This document shows positions 8,963 through 17,184 of a stretch of 64,000 bases of DNA, one piece after another. The notes beneath the pieces are model-generated. The model was not told where the DNA came from. It worked only from the letters and a program-made list of their open reading frames with translations, and made no database searches. The stretch's first letter is position 1. Every line of letters starts with the position of its first letter. This stretch comes from Leadbetterella lacunae. GTDB lineage: Bacteria > Bacteroidota > Bacteroidia > Cytophagales > Spirosomataceae. The translations under genes and the position numbers were made by a program. Location of the stretch: contig NZ_JBHRYQ010000001.1 of NCBI RefSeq assembly GCF_042649125.1, forward strand, positions 1,054,001 through 1,118,000, read 5' to 3'.

Positions 8963-9689
8963 AAACGTATTAATCACAGGTGCATCGAGAGGTATTGGAA
9001 AGGCCATTGCCGAAGAATTTGCGAAAGCAGGGGCAAACGTAGCCTTTACCTATTTATCATCAGTAGAAAAAGGTACAGCCTTAGAAACTGAACTCTCGGC
9101 ATTTGGTACAAAAATAAAAGGATATAGGTCTGATGCTTCAGATTACACAGCCGCCGAAGAGCTGATTAATCAAGTTGTGGCTGATTTCGGTAGTATCGAA
9201 GTATTAATAAATAATGCAGGCATAACCAAAGACACGCTTTTGATGAGAATGTCAGAAGAGCAGTGGGACGACGTATTGAGAATAAACTTAAAATCAATAT
9301 TCAACCTAACAAAAGCCGCTACAAAACCAATGATGCGAGCAAAAACAGGCTCAATCATTAATATCTCTTCGGTAGTAGGATTGATGGGAAATGCCGGCCA
9401 AGCAAATTATGCGGCATCAAAAGCAGGTATGATTGGTTTTTCTAAGTCGATAGCGAAAGAACTAGGCTCTAGAAATATAAGATGCAACGTGGTAGCTCCA
9501 GGATTTATAGAAACCGAAATGACAGGAGAGTTAAACGAGGAGCAACTAAAAGAGTGGACCAAGTCTATTCCACTAAAAAGAGCGGGCCAAGGTAAAGATA
9601 TTGCCGATGCATGTTTATTCTTAGGATCTGATAACTCAGCCTATATTACAGGCCAAGTCTTGGTAGTAGATGGCGGAATGTTAATGTAA
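8952..9689 (+). CDS. fabG: 3-oxoacyl-[acyl-carrier-protein] reductase FabG
   Basis: This 245-aa short-chain dehydrogenase has the NADP-binding TGASRGIGKAIAEEF, the NNAG motif, catalytic Ser in INISSVVG and the YAASKAG Tyr/Lys pair. The C-terminus FLGSDNSAYITGQVLVVDGGM is typical of FabG. It reduces beta-ketoacyl-ACP in fatty acid synthesis. It overlaps rsmI by 11 bases and is followed 20 bases later by a VWA membrane protein gene, so the three are likely one transcript. Another SDR activity cannot be ruled out, but this sequence is FabG-like throughout. Confidence 0.9.
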   Translation: MKNKNVLITGASRGIGKAIAEEFAKAGANVAFTYLSSVEKGTALETELSAFGTKIKGYRSDASDYTAAEELINQVVADFGSIEVLINNAGITKDTLLMRMSEEQWDDVLRINLKSIFNLTKAATKPMMRAKTGSIINISSVVGLMGNAGQANYAASKAGMIGFSKSIAKELGSRNIRCNVVAPGFIETEMTGELNEEQLKEWTKSIPLKRAGQGKDIADACLFLGSDNSAYITGQVLVVDGGMLM

Positions 9690-9709
9690 AATAAATTCAC
9701 AACTAATAA

Positions 9710-11806
9710 ATGGCACCTGAAATCGTATTTCAAACTCCCGTTGGATATTTCTTCCTTTGTTTACTAACTGGTTTAGTTTTTTCGGGAATTTTTTATTTCA
9801 GAACCACTACATTTAACAAGAATCAAAAGGTATTATTAGCGATAATTAGAGGGGCATTGGTTACAACCATTGCCTTTTTATTGTTAAATCCCCTCCTAAA
9901 GACCATCAATAGCATCATACTAAAACCGAAGGTAGTATTGGTTTTAGATAATTCAACTTCGATGCTTTCGGCAGGCAAAAAAAATGCCGAGGAGCTTTTA
10001 AATAGCATCAAAGCACTTTCTAAGTCTCTAACCGACAAGGGCTTTGAGATGGAAGTCAATACCTTAGACGGCACCACATTAGCCAACGACATAGATTTCA
10101 ACACCCAAATATTTAATCAGAAAAAAACCAACTTCTCCAATTCAATTTCAGAAATAGAAAATAACTATGAGGGCCAAAACCTAACGGACTTGATTTTGGT
10201 TTCTGATGGAATCATAAATGACGGTATTACGCCAAAACTTAGAAATGCCAATTTTAGAATTCACACCGTTGGCTTTGGTGACTCCACTATCAAAAAAGAT
10301 GTTCGAATTTATGGCCTTACAGCCAATAAGTTAGCGTACTTAGGCAATAAATTTACCGTTTCAGCAGATATAAGTGCATTTGAGTTTAGTGGAAAAACAA
10401 CTTCAGTTTCTATTAAAAACGGAGCAGGAAAAATCTTGAACAAGCAAAACATTACATTTAAAAGTAAAGACGATTTTCAGACCATAAATTTTGAAATTCA
10501 AGCAGACAAAATAGGAAAACAAAGATATACCGTAGAAATAGCGAGCCTTGAAGGAGAATTTACAACCAAAAATAACCGTCGCGATTTTGTAATAGAAGTT
10601 ATCAACGGTAAAGAAAAGGTATTGTTTTTTGCTTTTGCCCCACATCCAGATATAAAAGCTCTGAAAGATATTATCGAGAAAAATGACCTTTTCGAGGTTA
10701 AAGTCGAGATTTTACAATCAATGGAGCCAAGCAAAATCGGTCTTGAGCCATTTGATATTCTGATTTTACACCAAGTGCCAGACGTTTATGGCTCTTCGGC
10801 CGGAATAGTAAGTACTTTACTTGCTAAACAAAAACCTACTTTCTTTTTTGTAGGGGGCAAAACCAACTTGCCTACTTTTAATGGCATGCAAAACGTAATG
10901 GGAGTGAGTTCAGATTTAAATAGATTGGATAAAGCAAACGCTTATATCAATACCTCATTTAATAGATTTACTATCGATGAGCAGTTTAAAGATGTGATAG
11001 AAAAATTACCGCCTCTATCGCTTCCTTTTGGCGATTATAAAAACCAGGTAGGTTCAGAAACGATCCTTTTCCAAAGTCTTTCAAACATCAAAACACCAAG
11101 ACCTTTATTAGCACTAAACCTCAATGGCCCAAGAAAATCTGCGGTTTGGGTAGGCGAAGGCATTTTTCAATGGCGTATGGAAGAATTTGCACTTTCCGGA
11201 GCACATTTTTACGTAGATGAAGTTTTCACCAAGACTTTACAGCTAATATCTATCAAAGAAGACAAAAACAAACTTCGGGTATATCCGCTGAGTGATACTT
11301 ACGGCATCGATGAAAAAGTGAGTTTTGAGGCAGAAGCTTACAATGATATTTTCGAGAAAATTTATGACCAAAAAGTTACTTTAAATATCATTGATGAAGA
11401 AAAAAAGGTAAAAACCTATAATTTCGAAATCACGAAAGATAGAAGTAGAATCGAAATTTCAGGTCTTAAAGGTGGTCTGTATACCTATAATGCCACAAGT
11501 AATATACAAGGTAAAAACCAAACGAGCTCTGGTCAGTTTTTGGTTACCGAACAAGACCTTGAAAGTTTAAATACAGTAGCAGATTTCAATTTTCTTAGAA
11601 CACTCTCAAACGACCATAACGGTAAGTTTTTTAAAAACTCTGAAATTCTAGAAATAAGAAATCATCTTAAAAAAGATAATTTAGTAGATAAAATAATAAG
11701 TAACGAGGATCTTAAAGATTTCATAAACCTTAGATGGTTATTGGCTCTATTGGTGCTTTTGGCAGCCGCTGAATGGATTATTAGAAAATACTTAGGCTCG
11801 TACTAA
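9710..11806 (+). CDS. Membrane protein with von Willebrand factor A-like domain
   Basis: In this 698-aa protein two membrane segments open the chain (about 12-29 and 39-60). A VWA-type domain follows with the MIDAS start VVLVLDNSTSM (about 77-87) and the second-strand LILVSDGIINDG. The middle (about 300-400) has a flavodoxin/glutamine-amidotransferase-like pattern (VLFFAFAPHPD, DILILHQVPD). A final span (LRWLLALLVLLAAAEWII) anchors the C-terminus. The layout suits a large periplasmic sensor or assembly protein, as in BatA-like Bacteroidota proteins, but the function is unknown. It is the third gene after rsmI-fabG. Confidence 0.65.
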   Translation: MAPEIVFQTPVGYFFLCLLTGLVFSGIFYFRTTTFNKNQKVLLAIIRGALVTTIAFLLLNPLLKTINSIILKPKVVLVLDNSTSMLSAGKKNAEELLNSIKALSKSLTDKGFEMEVNTLDGTTLANDIDFNTQIFNQKKTNFSNSISEIENNYEGQNLTDLILVSDGIINDGITPKLRNANFRIHTVGFGDSTIKKDVRIYGLTANKLAYLGNKFTVSADISAFEFSGKTTSVSIKNGAGKILNKQNITFKSKDDFQTINFEIQADKIGKQRYTVEIASLEGEFTTKNNRRDFVIEVINGKEKVLFFAFAPHPDIKALKDIIEKNDLFEVKVEILQSMEPSKIGLEPFDILILHQVPDVYGSSAGIVSTLLAKQKPTFFFVGGKTNLPTFNGMQNVMGVSSDLNRLDKANAYINTSFNRFTIDEQFKDVIEKLPPLSLPFGDYKNQVGSETILFQSLSNIKTPRPLLALNLNGPRKSAVWVGEGIFQWRMEEFALSGAHFYVDEVFTKTLQLISIKEDKNKLRVYPLSDTYGIDEKVSFEAEAYNDIFEKIYDQKVTLNIIDEEKKVKTYNFEITKDRSRIEISGLKGGLYTYNATSNIQGKNQTSSGQFLVTEQDLESLNTVADFNFLRTLSNDHNGKFFKNSEILEIRNHLKKDNLVDKIISNEDLKDFINLRWLLALLVLLAAAEWIIRKYLGSY

Positions 11807-11807
11807 A

Positions 11808-11840
11808 AAAAATGGCTGAACATTACGCTCAGCCATTTTT
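11808..11840. terminator. Convergent terminator
   Basis: AAAAATGGCTGA (11808-11819) pairs with TCAGCCATTTTT (11829-11840) around a 9-base loop. It sits between the convergent VWA gene and the oxoamine synthase gene and can serve both. Confidence 0.85.
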
Positions 11841-11857
11841 CTTCTTTCATTTTTTAC

Positions 11858-13135
11858 TTATACTTTCTCAGCCTTTCTTAGTTCTTTTGGGCTAAATGCC
11901 TTTTTGACTTTCTCTCTATCAAGTTTTCCTTGAGCCTCTAATATAGTCATGGCCAAGTTCATGTTCTCAAGAAGGTTATCAATGTCCGCATACGTAATAA
12001 ACCTCGACAAAGTCATTCGTAATCCCGTGTTTTTCATCGGTACGCTCGGATATGAGCACACATTAACAAACGATCCGGTTTCAATCAAATGAGCGGCTAT
12101 GTTTATGATGTTTTCGGTAGTTCCGGCACCGATAAAAAATATAGGCGTTTTAAAATTACCACTTATAGGTAAGTTAAGCTGTGTGGCTTTTTTCCAGAAA
12201 TATTCTATTTTCCTTTTTAAATCTAATTGTAAATCAGCAAACTGCGGCCGCATTTGAATTTCCGCAGCTTTTATTGCAGACATAACCACACTTGGGTGGG
12301 GTGGACCCGAAAAAATCATGGTTTTTCCTAAGTTCTTCACCAGCTCCTTAGTTTCTTTGTCAGGGTAAATCATAAGACCACCACCGATCCCAAAACCTTT
12401 TGACATAGATAAGCCCATAAATAATTTTGCATGATATTTGATTTCGTTCATCACATATCCAGAGCCATTTTTGCCTGTCCAGCTGGTGCCGTGGGCGTCG
12501 TCAGCATACACATAAAACTGCTCGTATGTATTCATCAATTGTTCCAATTCTTTCATTGGTGCTCCGTCGCCCATCATAGAATAAACACCATCTATCATGT
12601 ACCAAATTCTATGGTGCGTTTCTTTCAAGGCTTTAATTCTATCTTCAAGCAAATCTAATCTACTGTGTCTAATTATTTCAGTGTGAATACCATCTGCGGT
12701 GCAGATCTTAAGTGCAGTTTGTAAGCTACTGTGCACCAAATGGTCGATGATAACGACATCTTTTTTACCTATCAATAAAGGCAAATTAGAGATATGTGCG
12801 AAAGTAGTGGATGTAGTTACATTGACAGGTTGCTCAAACATCTGCTCAAGTTTCTCCTCCATTTGTTCGAAAATGTCAAGTCCCATAAAAGACCTTGAAG
12901 ATGAAAAATAGCAGCCGTACTTGTCAATTGCATCTTTTGCTGCTTGCCTCACTTCCATATCTTGGTCAAGGCCCATGTAGCTACAATTGCCAAAAAAGAC
13001 TACTTCTTTGCCATTTAAAACTAGCTTATGTCCATCATAAGACCCATCTTCAGCTACTGCTTTAAATACACCAGATGATTTAGCAGTATTAAAGGTATCA
13101 TTTACCCATTCTAATTCTTTACTAATCTCAAACAT
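11858..13135 (-). CDS. PLP-dependent alpha-oxoamine synthase family protein
   Basis: This 425-aa fold-type I aminotransferase-like protein belongs to the family of 8-amino-7-oxononanoate synthase, 2-amino-3-ketobutyrate CoA ligase and serine palmitoyltransferase. The PLP lysine is K246 in LSMSKGFGIGGG, and the ring-binding Asp/His pair is in YADDAHG (D213, H215). The family condenses an amino acid with an acyl-CoA or acyl-ACP. The N-terminus (FFGNCSYMGLD, GCYFSSSRSFMG) and the lysine loop differ from textbook KBL and BioF. The enzyme may act in sphingolipid or sulfonolipid (capnine) base synthesis, both known in Bacteroidota; the sequence alone does not decide. It is monocistronic. Confidence 0.75.
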   Translation of the reverse strand: MFEISKELEWVNDTFNTAKSSGVFKAVAEDGSYDGHKLVLNGKEVVFFGNCSYMGLDQDMEVRQAAKDAIDKYGCYFSSSRSFMGLDIFEQMEEKLEQMFEQPVNVTTSTTFAHISNLPLLIGKKDVVIIDHLVHSSLQTALKICTADGIHTEIIRHSRLDLLEDRIKALKETHHRIWYMIDGVYSMMGDGAPMKELEQLMNTYEQFYVYADDAHGTSWTGKNGSGYVMNEIKYHAKLFMGLSMSKGFGIGGGLMIYPDKETKELVKNLGKTMIFSGPPHPSVVMSAIKAAEIQMRPQFADLQLDLKRKIEYFWKKATQLNLPISGNFKTPIFFIGAGTTENIINIAAHLIETGSFVNVCSYPSVPMKNTGLRMTLSRFITYADIDNLLENMNLAMTILEAQGKLDREKVKKAFSPKELRKAEKV

Positions 13136-13309
13136 GTTAATTATAGTTTATTTTACCAATAATTAATCAATTGGCATACCACATTTTAAGAAAAACCTAG
13201 AAATTGACTTACATCAATGAAATACCCCCTTTAGTTCTTTTTTTAATTTAAATTAATATTTTTTACGAAATTGAAAATGTTAACTCCTTTTTTGACAAAT
13301 AATTAACAA

Positions 13310-13337
13310 TTGAAGAGGGAATAAATCCTTAATTTTG
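13310..13337 (+). promoter_or_regulatory. Promoter of the DUF4403 gene
   Basis: TTG at 13310-13312, 17 bases, then TAATTTTG at 13330-13337. The -7 box matches exactly and the spacer is slightly short. Confidence 0.55.
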
Positions 13338-13373
13338 TAGTTAGTATTTATTGAAATAAACAAAGCAAAAAAA

Positions 13374-14768
13374 TTGAAAAAGAATCTGATATTTTTTATC
13401 CTTTACATGGCCTTTTTTAAGGTTTCAGCTCAAAAAAAAGGGGATTATGCGGTAGAACAAAGCTATAAAACCGAGCACGTGGTTTTTGAAAAAAAACCTT
13501 CTATTATAAGTATTCCTTTTGACATTTCGATAGATGATATCCAGAAACAAATAAATCAAAATATGCCCGATTTGATTTATGAAGACAAAAGTTTTGAGGA
13601 TAATAATAATGACGAATTTAAAGTAAAAGTGTGGCGAAAAGGAAACCTAGAGTTCACCGGAATTCAGAATAACGTACTCTCTTATGAAGTTCCTTTAAAA
13701 ATTTGGGCTCAAAAAAGGATTTCAGCATTTGGAGTATCGCAGGCACCCGATACCCAGTTTGAAATTAAACTGAGATTCTCATCTAAGTTTTTTGTCAATA
13801 ACGACTACGCCATTCAAACTTCTACAAATTCTACAGGTTTTGAGTGGATTACCAAACCTGTTATGAAAGCCGGTTTTTTAGAAATACCAGTAGCACCTAT
13901 CATCGGAAAACTGATAGCAAACAACCAAACGATGTTTGCAAATCAAATAGATCAAGCCATTAATTCAAGTTTTAGCCTTAAACCATATATTTTAGAAGCG
14001 TGGAATACCACCAGAAAACCATTTATAGCCTCAGAAGAATATAATACTTGGGTAAAAATTGAGCCGCAAGAAGTTTTTTTGACCCCATTTAAAACAAATG
14101 GGAAAAGCTTAAAAGCTACAGTTGGTATCAAAATAGTAGCCGAAACCTTGGTAGGAGTAATAGACCAACAGTTTGAGGAAACCAAAAGTATACCAAAACT
14201 TAAAATTGTAGAGAGTATTCCAGAGATTTTCGAACTGTCTTTATATAATGTAATAACCTACGCTGAAGCTACCAAAATAAGCAAATCAATGCTGGTAGGT
14301 GAAAAATTTGAATTTAAGAAAGGGAAATACAAAATAGAACTTACCGATATGGACATTTACGGTGCAGAGGAAAATTTAGTACTAAAAATAACTACCAAAG
14401 GAAGTTTCAAAGGTGATATTTATGTAAAAGGCATACCTTATTATGACCAAGACAAGAAAATGGTTCTTTTGAAAAACACCGATTTAGACATAAAAACTAA
14501 GAACTTTTTACACAAAGCAGGAGCTTGGCTTTTAGAAGGTACTCTAGAGAAAAAAATTGAACAAGACTTTGGTTTACCTGTAGAAGACATAATAACTGCC
14601 GCTAAAGAAAGTACGCTAAAGGCACTAAACACAGAAGTTACCAAAGGAGTAATGATGAAAGCCGAAATATTGGCAATAGAACCGAAAGAGATATTTGTAA
14701 ACCCACTTGGCTTGCTTGCAGTAGTAAATACCAAAGCCAAAGTAGAGCTAAATGTAAAAGGCCTTTAA
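13374..14768 (+). CDS. Exported DUF4403 family protein
   Basis: This 464-aa protein has the pattern of DUF4403 proteins, which are widespread in Bacteroidota: a signal peptide (KKNLIFFILYMAFFKVSAQ), then ISIPFDISIDDIQKQINQ and a repeated lipid-binding-like beta/alpha layout with IWAQKRISAFGV. The translation start appears to be TTG at 13374; the next Met is inside the signal peptide and would truncate it. The function of the family is unknown. The place is periplasm or outer membrane. It stands alone between its own promoter and the RNase P RNA. Confidence 0.75.
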   Translation: MKKNLIFFILYMAFFKVSAQKKGDYAVEQSYKTEHVVFEKKPSIISIPFDISIDDIQKQINQNMPDLIYEDKSFEDNNNDEFKVKVWRKGNLEFTGIQNNVLSYEVPLKIWAQKRISAFGVSQAPDTQFEIKLRFSSKFFVNNDYAIQTSTNSTGFEWITKPVMKAGFLEIPVAPIIGKLIANNQTMFANQIDQAINSSFSLKPYILEAWNTTRKPFIASEEYNTWVKIEPQEVFLTPFKTNGKSLKATVGIKIVAETLVGVIDQQFEETKSIPKLKIVESIPEIFELSLYNVITYAEATKISKSMLVGEKFEFKKGKYKIELTDMDIYGAEENLVLKITTKGSFKGDIYVKGIPYYDQDKKMVLLKNTDLDIKTKNFLHKAGAWLLEGTLEKKIEQDFGLPVEDIITAAKESTLKALNTEVTKGVMMKAEILAIEPKEIFVNPLGLLAVVNTKAKVELNVKGL

Positions 14769-14776
14769 TTTTTAAT

Positions 14777-14784
14777 TACCTTTG
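14777..14784 (+). promoter_or_regulatory. -7 box for RNase P RNA
   Basis: TACCTTTG fits TAnnTTTG and lies 4 bases before the 5' strand of the RNase P RNA. No exact TTG is found at the -33 position. Confidence 0.55.
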
Positions 14785-14788
14785 CAAA

Positions 14789-15141
14789 AGAAATAAGCTA
14801 ACCTATCGCTGTATTGTAAAATGCAGAGGAAAGTCCGAACAGCACAGAGCATCATGCTACTTAACGGGTAGGGGAACTTCGGTTCTACAGCAAGTGCCAC
14901 AGAAAATTACCGCCAAGGGCAACTTTGGTAAGGGTGAAAAGGAGGTGTAAGAGACCACCGCTTGTGCAGCAATGTATCAGGGTCAAGGTAAACCTCATGA
15001 GCTGAAAGACCAAATATACTGGCGATTAGAACTGCTCGTTCGATGCCAGAGGGTAGGTTGAAAGATGTTTTGAGCGATCAAAACACGAGATAAATGATAG
15101 GTTAGATACAGAATTCGGCTTATTAGCTTATTTCTTTTTTT
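14789..15141 (+). ncRNA. rnpB: RNase P RNA
   Basis: The sequence carries the universally conserved core elements: AGAGGAAAGTCCGAACA near the 5' end (about 14823), GGTAAACC around 14988, and the closing GATAAATGATAGGTT region near 15090-15106. The two ends, AGAAATAAGCTA (14789-14800) and TAGCTTATTTCT (15124-15135), are perfectly complementary (helix P1) and are followed by a T run that ends transcription. RNase P matures tRNA 5' ends. The length of about 350 bases is right for a type A RNA. Confidence 0.93.
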
Positions 15142-15156
15142 AAGGAAAATGCATTA

Positions 15157-15188
15157 TTTGCTTTTTTAGAGAAAAAAGTATAATTTTG
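15157..15188 (+). promoter_or_regulatory. Promoter of rpsP
   Basis: TTTG at 15157-15160, 20 bases, then TAATTTTG at 15181-15188. A small hairpin GGGA-CGGGT-TCCC lies in the leader at 15210-15222. Confidence 0.7.
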
Positions 15189-15240
15189 CACTCCAATTTT
15201 TTAAAACCAGGGACGGGTTCCCTAAAACAAATTTTTAACA

Positions 15241-15825
15241 ATGGCTGTAAAAATCAGATTAGCAAGAAAGGGTCGTAACAAAATGCCAATTTACGACATC
15301 GTAGTTGCAGATGCTAGAGCACCACGTGATGGTAAATTCATCGAAAAACTAGGGCAGTACAATCCTCACGCTACACCAGCAATCATCACTCTGAAAGATG
15401 ATAGAGCATTATACTGGCTACAAGTAGGGGCTCAACCTACAGACACCACTAGAAAAATATTATCTGTAAAAGGAGTAATGTTCAAAAAACACCTTCAAAT
15501 TGGTGTTGACAAAGGAGCAGTTACACAAGAACAAGCAGATGCTAGATTTGAAAGCTGGTTGGCTGAAAAAGCACAAGCTAGAGAGCAAAAAATTGCGAAA
15601 TTGAATTCAGCGGCATCTTCTGTTAAATCTGCAGCGTTAGATGCAGAGCGTAAGAAAAAAGAAGATAAAGAAGCTGCAAGAAAGAAGATTGAAGATGACC
15701 TTATCGCGGCGGCTACTGCTGCTGATGAGGCTGCTGCAGCTCCGGCTGAAGAATCGGCTCCTGAAGCTGAAGTAGAAGCAGATACTACATCTGAAGCTCC
15801 TGCAGTTGAATCAACTGAAGAATAA
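15241..15825 (+). CDS. rpsP: 30S ribosomal protein S16 with long acidic C-terminal tail
   Basis: Residues 1 to about 80 are a standard S16 (MAVKIRLARKGRNKMPIYDIVV, then RDGKFIEKLGQYNPHA). The protein goes on to 194 aa: a charged helical stretch (about 100-155), then an Ala/Glu-rich tail. Extended S16 is common in Bacteroidota; E. coli S16 has about 82 residues. It has its own promoter and is separated from rimM-trmD by a terminator. Confidence 0.95.
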   Translation: MAVKIRLARKGRNKMPIYDIVVADARAPRDGKFIEKLGQYNPHATPAIITLKDDRALYWLQVGAQPTDTTRKILSVKGVMFKKHLQIGVDKGAVTQEQADARFESWLAEKAQAREQKIAKLNSAASSVKSAALDAERKKKEDKEAARKKIEDDLIAAATAADEAAAAPAEESAPEAEVEADTTSEAPAVESTEE

Positions 15826-15843
15826 TTTTAATTCATTCTAAAG

Positions 15844-15874
15844 AAATCCTCGCTTAATGAGCGGGGATTTTTTG
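15844..15874 (+). terminator. Terminator between rpsP and rimM
   Basis: AAATCCTCGCT / AGCGGGGATTT around a five-base loop is followed by TTT. It separates the highly expressed rpsP from rimM-trmD and may let part of the transcripts through, because no clear promoter lies in the 14 bases left before rimM. Confidence 0.8.
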
Positions 15875-15884
15875 TATAAAAAGC

Positions 15885-16415
15885 ATGCAAAAATCAGATT
15901 GTTATTTTTTAGGAAAAATCACTAAACCTCATGCACTCAAAGGCGAGGTTATTATATGGTTGGATGTAGACAATCCCGAGGACTACACCAATATGGATTC
16001 TGTTTTTGTGGAAATCAAAAACGAACTCGTACCTTTTATGATAGAAGAAATTCAAATAAGGGGTAAGAAATCAATTGCTAAATTTGAAGATATCAACACT
16101 ATAGAAGCCACTGAACCCTTCATTGGCCTTGATTTATATCTACCTACCTCAGTATTACCAAAACTAAAAGGAACTCAGTTTTATTATCACGAAATAATAG
16201 GCTATACACTTTTTGACCAAACTTCACAGAAAGTAATTGGTGAAATTTTGGCGGTGTATGATAGTACAGGAAACGACCTATTTGCAGTAATGGTAAATGA
16301 AATAGAGGTACTTATACCCATAGTTGACGATTTTATCGTAGAACTCAAAAGAGAAGAAAAACAAATCATATTGAGACTTCCAGACGGATTAGTAGAGGTT
16401 TACACCAATCCTTAA
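15885..16415 (+). CDS. rimM: Ribosome maturation factor RimM
   Basis: The 176-aa protein has the two RimM domains. The N-terminal part is a beta-barrel with LGKITKPHALKGEVIIWL. The C-terminal PRC-barrel-like part contains FYYHEIIGYTLFD and the end VPIVDDF-like segment (LIPIVDDFIVEL). It binds S19 and helps 30S assembly. It is followed 4 bases later by trmD, the classic order rpsP-rimM-trmD. Confidence 0.95.
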   Translation: MQKSDCYFLGKITKPHALKGEVIIWLDVDNPEDYTNMDSVFVEIKNELVPFMIEEIQIRGKKSIAKFEDINTIEATEPFIGLDLYLPTSVLPKLKGTQFYYHEIIGYTLFDQTSQKVIGEILAVYDSTGNDLFAVMVNEIEVLIPIVDDFIVELKREEKQIILRLPDGLVEVYTNP

Positions 16416-16419
16416 AACT

Positions 16420-17097
16420 ATGAGAATCGACATTATTACTTGCCAACCAGGACTAGTGGATGGTTTTTTGTCTCAGTCAATTGTAAAAAGAGCAATTGAC
16501 AATAAACATGTAGAAATAAACCTGCACGATATAAAAGAGCAAGGCAAAGGAAAATACAGACAAATAGACGATTACCCTTTTGGAGGAGGAGCTGGCATGG
16601 TACTCATGATAGAACCAATCTCAAATATCATAAAAATCCTTCAAGCTGAACGAAAATACGACGAGGTAATCTACCTTACTCCAGACGGCACAACTTTAAA
16701 ACAAGGGCTCGTAAATACACTTTCATTAAAGCAAAATTTAATCTTAATCTGTGGCCACTATAAAGGCATAGATGAACGCATAAGAGAGAAATACGTAACC
16801 CTAGAAATCTCAATAGGTGACTATGTATTATCTGGCGGAGAAATAGCCGCAGCCGTATTAACAGATGCTTTGGTTCGTCTAATACCTGGCGTCTTAAACG
16901 ACGAAACCTCAGCACTTACAGATTCTTTTCAAGACAATCTTTTAGCCCCCCCAGTTTATTCTCGCCCAGCCGAGTTTGAAGGAATGAAAGTTCCTGATGT
17001 ATTACTGTCTGGTAATGAGAAACTTATAAACGATTGGAGGCTAGAAAAATCGATAGAAAGAACCGAAAAAAGACGCCCTGATTTATTAAAAAAATGA
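16420..17097 (+). CDS. trmD: tRNA (guanine(37)-N1)-methyltransferase TrmD
   Basis: The 225-aa SPOUT enzyme contains the trefoil-knot SAM site ICGHYKGIDERI and IGDYVLSGGEIAA. It methylates G37 next to the anticodon and prevents frameshifting. The N-terminus DIITCQPGLVDGFLSQSI and the YPFGGGAGM loop are typical. It is the last gene of the rimM-trmD unit. Confidence 0.96.
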   Translation: MRIDIITCQPGLVDGFLSQSIVKRAIDNKHVEINLHDIKEQGKGKYRQIDDYPFGGGAGMVLMIEPISNIIKILQAERKYDEVIYLTPDGTTLKQGLVNTLSLKQNLILICGHYKGIDERIREKYVTLEISIGDYVLSGGEIAAAVLTDALVRLIPGVLNDETSALTDSFQDNLLAPPVYSRPAEFEGMKVPDVLLSGNEKLINDWRLEKSIERTEKRRPDLLKK

Positions 17098-17129
17098 TTT
17101 GAATCATTTCTAATAATTTTGTATTTTTG
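17098..17129 (+). promoter_or_regulatory. Promoter of gyrA
   Basis: TTTG at 17098-17101, 20 bases, then TATTTTTG at 17122-17129. A second TAATTTTG at 17114-17121 lacks a -33 partner. Confidence 0.65.
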
Positions 17130-17184
17130 TTAAAAAATAAATAACCTTATTACTCAAAATATTTAGAGAAATCTTCACTATAGT

